Assembly (NCBI GenBank): GCA_038093515.1
Contig: JBBPSI010000042.1
Coordinates: 62,001-126,000, forward strand
Direction of reading: 5' to 3'
DNA length: 64,000 nucleotides
From: Butyriboletus loyo
Lineage: Eukaryota > Basidiomycota > Agaricomycetes > Boletales > Boletaceae
Shown: positions 57,935 through 64,000 of the stretch, in pieces
Numbering within the stretch: position 1 is the stretch's first letter
Layout: each line of letters opens with the position of its first letter
Notes under the pieces: model-generated
What the model was told of the DNA's origin: nothing
What the model saw: the letters and a program-made list of their open reading frames with translations, nothing else
The model's database searches: none
Position numbers and translations under genes: made by a program

Positions 57935-59127
57935 TTATCCAGTCGATTCTTTTGCGCAACGAAGACAGCGGCAAGTGAAGAACCAACTCTCTTCCAGTTC
58001 CCGCCTCCTTTGATCCACCGGCGAATCCGTATCAATGTAACTGATGCACAATTCCTCCCCAGCCTGAATTCTCCGAGTAACTTCGAAATAAAGTGTTCTT
58101 CCCTCTCGTCTCTTCCGAACGTTTGGCGTGCAACCTATAATCATCATTGTCATTTCTCTCCAGACTACGTAGCAACAGACCCACTGTGATTGAAATAACT
58201 TGCGCTGACCCATATTCCCCATCCGATCATTTCGTCTCTCCGGTCGTCATCCCATATTCCAAAAGCATTCCCAGTGTCCCGAACAAGCACATCGCGAACG
58301 GTAGATATGTATTTCCGGAGATATTTTGGGAGTGCATGCGAAAGGAAGACGTAGATGCGCAGGTAAGCAGTGAGCATATGCGGCCGTGTCTGGATATTTC
58401 GAAGCTCGTTCGTCTGGAGATTGAGTAACTGCGGCCAGGACACGGATCGATTTCGCGTCGTTCGCAATGTCTGATCGGATTGGGCAGGGCGCTCATCGCA
58501 GTATCGGCGCACGACAGCCGCCACGAGCGAACGTGCGATCTCGAGTTCCATATCTTCTAGATGGAGAGTCGAGTAATACATAGCAAGGTGGGCCTTGGAA
58601 GTAACGAGCGTCTCTACGCTTTCCCAGGCCGCATCGATAAATCCTGGGGTGATCGTCGTATCTCCAGGCCCGAAGGAGGGAAGCGTGGCCTTGACCTTGA
58701 CTTCCTCCTCCGGTGATCTGAATCGTTTCCGAGTCACCACTTGACCCTTGGTCAAGAGAGCATCCACCTCCATCAATAAGACGGATGCCTCGTCACGTTC
58801 CCAGCTATTTTTGCAGACATCACTACAGAACCAAGCAGTGGCCGCATCCGCTCGACTCCACTTGATGCGCCAGGTACGAGAATATCCAACGGTAGATGGC
58901 GCATGATCGCCCGCAGAATATGCGAAACAGTGGGCACAGACTTCCTTTCGGTAATCCTTGTAGATAACGTAGGCGAATGGTGCTTCATCCGAATGTATCC
59001 GCGTCCAGGGTTCGATATCGGAGGTCGCGAACAAGGAACGCCCTCCATAAGTCGTAGTTTGGAGCTCGAAGTACGAGGGTCCATCAGATACCGAGGGTTC
59101 TGGACTGTTATCTGAGGAAGAAGACAT
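57935..59127 (-). CDS. SET-domain protein (SMYD/SET5-like methyltransferase)
   Basis: Two exons, 59127-58185 and 58134-57935, close to 380 residues. The ATG at 59127 is preferred because the SET-N block (YGGRSLFATSDIEPWTRI) begins about 25 residues later; the upstream in-frame extension lacks family features. A MYND-like cysteine cluster follows (CAHCFAY, then WFCSDVCKNSWERDE). The SET core has WGIWVSASYFNHSCTPNVRK (the NHSCxPN signature, formed across the intron) and AGEELCISYIDTDSPVDQRR. The post-SET cysteines are in FTCRCLRCAKEST. This layout is typical of SMYD/Set5 lysine methyltransferases. The substrate, histone or not, cannot be told. The intron splits the Ser codon of the NHS motif. 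Confidence 0.85.
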
Positions 59128-59359
59128 GTTAGCGCGATGTCCAACTCCTCCGCACAACCTTCGCGATCGGCAACGTTGAAATGGACCGGCCCACCCCGGG
59201 CAGCTAGTAAGTTCAGGTCGTGGACCTGGTGAGTCGATCCCTTGACCATATCCTGTATTGCAATGTATACATATAACGGCTAAAAAGTAATACAAATAAT
59301 CAAACAAAGGCGACGAGATAGAAAAATCGATACAAGTACGATATCCCCGAACACTGGGA

Positions 59360-62061
59360 TCACTCATCGTCAGCCATAACTACATCTTGCGATTCTTCCG
59401 CTTCATTCACCGTAATAACTTGTTCTGGAAAGACGTCCATCTCCTCTACCAGTTCCGGTGACTCGAATTCGACCAACATATCCCTCAGGTCAAACCTGCC
59501 AAGCTTCTCTGCCCACTTCACTAACTTGTCCTTCTTGTCACCTTCAGCGAGGTCTCGACGCCGAAGCAGGTAACGCTTGAGCATCCACGGAAGACCAAAC
59601 CGAAGTAGGACACCGAGGGCCAGCTCCTTCTCCTCGACGATCCATTGATAACGAGTGTCCTCGGTGCGGTCGTGCAGCGCCTGAAAAACCTCGCGGAACT
59701 TTTCCGGCCTCTCAGGGATGTGGTTCTGTAACTGGACCAACAGGTCGATGGCGTCATCGTCTTCCTGGGTGTAGTAGCGGAGATGCTCGAACCCGCCTTC
59801 AAAGACGTACGTCAGCATGGGACACCAGTCAACGATGGAGTAGCGTCTGGAAATGTCAAACATGAAGGCTTGCATGTAGGACTTGGCGATTGCCTTTTCG
59901 ATATCGTCTGTCATGATATACGTAATTGAGCGCAAGGCGAGGTCCCTATGTATAGCATGCGCATCAAAGAAGTACCTCGAGAACGCTTTATCTTCGGGGG
60001 GCGGTTGGGTGAGGAAAGTCTATAAGACACGCGTATGAGATCGCATCACGTGAGGTCTAATCGACACACTTACCCGCATAGTCGGATGGCCGAGGCCTAG
60101 CCTTGCCATACGGTCATCGATCTTGACGAGATTTCCGCATAGCATCAACATATCTTCTGGGGTCAAGACAGTAAAGCCATCGTTCAAACGGAGCGGAGGG
60201 GTGTGTCCTAGTTCAATCTGGACAGCCTCGATGATTTGAGAAAGTGACAATGGGCGGAGTACACCGCCTAACCATCGGACCGCCATCAAGACAATCAGTT
60301 GGACATCTTCGCTCCTTTCGTTGACCCTGCGGAGGAGATTGTAGTGGACAGTTTCGAGATCCCTCGGGGCTTCGCGAATCATGGTGTTTACCTGTGCGAC
60401 GGACCGACAGATTTCCAGAGAATCAACAACGCATTGAGCATGCCAGAAGCTAGATGGGACTTGTGAGCATTCTAGATGCTTCTCGCAAGGAAAGTAGTAC
60501 TCACGACCCCTCATTGCACGTAGTCACGGCATCCACCACTTCGATCTTTTTACGTTCCGGAAGTGCCTGGAGTCTAGGATGATCCATAATCCGCTTCATC
60601 AGCCACTCACGCATGTCTGCGGTCGTATAGCCTATATAATCTTCCAGATTGATGGTAGGTCGACCTCGATATTTAGAGAGGATGTCTGGATCTGGCCTAC
60701 TCGCGACCAAAACTCGAACATTCGCTTCTTGCATGACTCTCTCGAGAAACGCCATCACCGCTGGAACATCATCACATTCGTTGAGACCATCAATGAAGAT
60801 GGCTTTCTTCTTATGTGATCGCATGGCACGTAAAACGAGATCTTGAAAGATCTCTATATCAGCGGGTGGGGGGAGACCATCCAGGTGCCGCTGGGTAAGA
60901 CCGGGGAAGGTCACTGCGAAGTCTGGCTCAGGGACTTGCAGGAACTGAACAAAAAGGGACTTGATGAAGGTAGAGGTCTGCAAGGTACGAGTGTCGCGGA
61001 AATCGAAGAAGTAAAACGCGGGAAAGAATTCTGGGAGAACGTATGGTGGTTCATCATATTCTCGTTTATATCCATCTCGTTTCTCTTGTTCCTCGATCTT
61101 CTCCCACAGTTCCTTGAATATCCGATCGACTATCGCGGCACTGAAAACCATCAGATTGATCGTGAGGATAATCTCGATAGACCTACAGAAGAACAGACTT
61201 GCCAGAGGCAGCTACGTCATAGTGAGAGACTGGGTAGTGGCTGGAGAAGGAGCACAACATACCCTTTCCACGAATCCAAAGGAACCCTTCCGTGGCCGAC
61301 CACCATTCATGGTAACACTTGCAAACATCTGGATTGAAAATCCATTTACACGTTCCTTCGTGTCTTTCCCGCGACATGAATTTTTGCCTATCAGTCGTAT
61401 CGATGAAACCTAGCCAGTCAATGATGTCCACCGCCAGTTGAACTATATCGATATATTCATTAGGACAGCACTAGAGGTGACAATCAGACCAACTTTTGGG
61501 GTCTAACTTTTTGTGCCTGGAATATGAGACATGTCACAGGCAGAGCCCAGAACATAGTGTATGAAAAACTCACGATATATAAAAGTCGTCATACAGCGTG
61601 TCTGCGGCCGCTTGCTTGTACTCCTGAATGAGGCGAATCTCCTCATTCAACATCTCCAATGAAAGTGGGAACGGACCCCTCCTCTGAGTGGGCGTGGCAA
61701 CCTTTTTATGATCCTCGATCGCCTTTGACATAATATTGTATGCGTTCTCCATGTGTGAAGCAAACTGCGCAAGGGGTCCATCAGGGACCCATAGACTCTC
61801 TATCTTCTTGCGACGTTCCGGGTAACCCTCAGCTTTGCGCTCGTCGCTGGTATCGAGAAGAATCTTAGTACTGTTCGCGGCACCACCCACGGTGATGTAT
61901 TCGTCGAGTAGTCTCCTTCGAGGACCCTCTGACTCACTATCTGAGGCCAGGAATTGATAAAAGCAGACGATCGTTCTCGACAGCAATGACGAAAACTCGT
62001 TGATCTTGTCGCTAACGTCGAATTCGGGTGCAGGAGTGGTTCCACGAGGTTCTTCGTCCAT
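59360..62061 (-). CDS. NACHT-type STAND NTPase, with one in-frame TAG (possibly a pseudogene)
   Basis: Six exons keep phase throughout: 62061-61574, 61516-61263, 61211-61187, 61140-60505, 60449-60074 and 60019-59360, summing to 2439 nt (812 codons plus stop). The only defect is TAG at 61473-61471, codon 178, just before DIVQLAVDIIDWLGFIDTTD. Downstream is a NACHT NTPase: RERHEGTCKWIFNPD, Walker A GKAASGKSVLLAAIVDRIFK (25-nt microexon), FYFFDFRDTRTLQTSTFIKS, Walker B AIFIDGLNEC, then the winged-helix-like GSFWHAQCVVDSLEICRSVA and VRWLGGVLRPLSLSQIIEAV. The C-terminus (residues about 600-812) is charged and has no ankyrin or WD repeats. The N-terminal 160 residues are helical and unrecognised. 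It may be a truncated or silenced allele; a sequencing error or readthrough is possible. Confidence 0.78.
61187..61211 (-). other. 25-nt microexon encoding the Walker A loop
   Basis: Flanked by introns at 61212-61262 (GTATGT...CGTAG) and 61141-61186 (GTAGGT...TTCAG). It enters in phase 1 and leaves in phase 2, encoding ASGKSVL plus split codons. Its size and phases equal those of the exon at 48715-48739. Confidence 0.8.
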
Positions 62062-64000
62062 GATGCTATAGTGCCAGGCGTTGAGGTAGATGGGTGCGGA
62101 AGGTATGGAGGTAGTCCTCGTGCGAACGCCCCGCAGTAAATAAGTAGAACGGGCGCCTGCATATCATAGCAGTGCGCTTCTTTCATCCTGTGTAGAGTGA
62201 TATTGGCACTGGAGCGGCAAGTTCAGCCTTGCGAGTTCTGGGTAGCGAAACGACGCAGCAAAAGCCAGAGTGGTTGCTTGAAGTATCATGGCTTCAACTC
62301 GAACCATTAGGCGCACATCCACTCGTGGTATCTTGAATGAAATGAACCACCTCTCCAAACATCGTGTGTTTTGACAGCTATGTTCCTCGCCAGCTGAACA
62401 CTTCATCACCCTATCGATGGCATAATTTATAAACACCACTACAGTACCTGAATCCATTGGATCGCTCATTCGGACCCAGTCAAACTAGCTATCGCTGCTA
62501 TCATGGCAGAGTGTATGTTAACATCACACCGATAACAAGGATACGAGATGAGTCCTCCATACGTCCCCTGGTGCCATCGCCAAAATCTTACAAGACATGC
62601 GGTCGACCTGAGAGTTCCTGAATTCACGATGTCAACGAATGTCTGGGCAAAGCAACACGTTCTCGCGTTCCATTGTATAAGTCCTCCCAGCGGGTGGAGT
62701 GTGATGTGTAAGTTCGGGGCCGAATGCACCCCCCAAGTTTCCTTGCGATTGACGAAAGATATAACCCAGAGAGTTTGCCTAGCTAATATCATCATGTCCC
62801 ACAGTCCCAGTGTTGATCTCGGGACTTCCAACGGTGCTCACTCCGTTGACGTCGACAAGTACCAATTTCCGAGAAAAATGTGGGATTGGTTTTATCACGC
62901 AACACGCCGACTCGCTAGTCAAGCAAATCCTGCGCTAATATCGCCCTGTGACATGATACTCAAGTTGTCCGAGACCCGGCCCACCGCTTGTCGATGGACG
63001 GAAACTTGATCATGTCCAATGGACCCCTCCGAGATTCCTTGCTTGTTGATACGGACGGACCCGTATAACCGAAGGGAGAAACCGCCCATTCAACCCGTTC
63101 CCAAAATTGACTTTTTTTCGGCGAACGAACCGTGCCAACATCTTCAGGACCCTCGCGACATTGATAGGCTGTCATCCTGGAACGCACCGCACTTCCGATC
63201 AAGCTGTCGAGGCGTCGATGACTAGCGGTGACTCGGTTACAGCTTCAGCACTTGATATACTGTTTTTGTACGCCCGTCCGCCTCCTTCGGTTGCCCTGAC
63301 TGACGTAGCTGCGGTGAAACTCTAGTTGAAACCCCCAATGGTCTGTGGTGATATCTAAACAGGCATCGGAGAGCTCTGCGGGAAGAACAGCGGAGATGAC
63401 TGGAGGGTACTGGCTCTCGAGTCAACGGAAGCGGGGGCGCGGCGATATCCTTGAGCTTACGAAGGCTCAAAATCTTGCTTCTCTCTCTTTTTCTCAAGTA
63501 TTTAATTGATAACACAGGAATAGCGTTCGGGTCTCCTTCCGCCCTCGATGAAGTACCCGAATAGCTTGCGGAGGGTCGGCAAGCAAAAAAGCTCATTTCA
63601 AAATGTTGTATCGCTTCAAAAACTAGAGACGTTCGGAGCTTGAACCTGGGAAACGCTCCGACGGGCTCGTCTCACAAGCCTGTCGGCCTATAGTTTCGTA
63701 TATCTGATCCCCTCTTTCAACAAGTCAACGAGTAGTTGCAATGATTCACTGCACCTAGTGCAGTTTCAGTCGGAGGGGCGGACCACCTTATGCAACGGAA
63801 GGTCTGATCACGTTAAAATTTGACTTTTCAGTCACTTGGATGTCATTTTCTGTATATATAAAAGTGTTCACTCAAGGTTCATAACCAAGTGACGCGGTCT
63901 AGTCGTATCGATATGTTAATGAGTCGGACAAGGCACACGCCTGCAACCGACTGAGATGCCTTGATACGGTTGTTGCTGATAGCCGAGTTGTATGTCACTT
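62062..64000. other. Gene-poor end of the window
   Basis: About 1.9 kb without a gene I can support. The longest frame is plus 62548-63009; its first in-frame ATG is at 62548 and another is at 62628. It contains SVDVDKYQFPRKMWDWFYHA but no family I recognise. A TATATATAAAAG sequence lies near 63855-63866 on the plus strand and could belong to a gene starting beyond the window. No terminal repeats or transposase fragments were seen. Confidence 0.35.

Noticed and set aside
53067..59359. Secondary-metabolite cluster around the 2OG-Fe(II) oxygenase
   Set aside because: The neighbours are a NACHT protein, a vacuolar-type protein and a SET protein; no synthase, transporter or pathway regulator lies next to it, and the velvet gene is about 18 kb away.
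62548..63009. 153-codon plus-strand open frame
   Set aside because: It has in-frame ATGs (62548, 62628) but no family or splice support; kept only as a note on the gene-poor end.

Overview
The window is a gene-dense stretch of nuclear DNA from a filamentous basidiomycete, most likely an Agaricomycete. The signs are many short introns (about 45-60 nt, GT-AG) with genes on both strands, a velvet regulator, an FKS-type 1,3-beta-glucan synthase, a Zn(II)2Cys6 factor, a BAH-PHD protein and two NACHT-type STAND NTPases. I could not fix the genus from sequence alone. No rRNA, tRNA, CRISPR array or intact transposon was recognised.

Positions 1-26,000 are mostly conserved housekeeping genes: a 5'-truncated protein kinase; CSE1 (importin-alpha exporter, minus); an uncharacterised single-pass membrane protein (minus); CDC20 (plus); the AP-1 mu subunit (minus); a LYR-motif protein (minus); alanine aminotransferase (minus); RRP9 and DBP4, two ribosome-biogenesis genes in tandem (plus); acetylornithine aminotransferase (plus); and CLN3/BTN1 (plus).

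Positions 26,400-45,800 hold a large Zn(II)2Cys6 factor (minus), a REEP/Yop1-type ER protein (minus), a BAH-PHD chromatin protein (plus), a velvet protein (minus), the glucan synthase (minus), a small two-TM protein (minus) and mitochondrial NADP-isocitrate dehydrogenase (minus).

Positions 46,100-64,000 are more accessory. They hold a decayed purine nucleoside phosphorylase, a 1649-residue NACHT-ankyrin protein, a 2OG-Fe(II) oxygenase, a vacuolar-type (Tag1-like) membrane protein, a SET-domain protein, a second NACHT gene on the other strand, and about 1.9 kb with no clear gene.

The most notable observations are these. (i) The two NACHT genes both encode the Walker A loop on an isolated 25-nt microexon with identical intron phases. 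(ii) The second NACHT gene carries one in-frame TAG in an otherwise phase-consistent model. (iii) The ankyrin protein is built from about seven units of roughly 100 residues, a higher-order repeat. (iv) The purine nucleoside phosphorylase is a pseudogene. (v) The oxygenase gene has a GC-AG intron and a 16-nt microexon. (vi) Palindromic CACGTG sites lie 55-112 bp upstream of several start codons, including two for vacuolar-type proteins.
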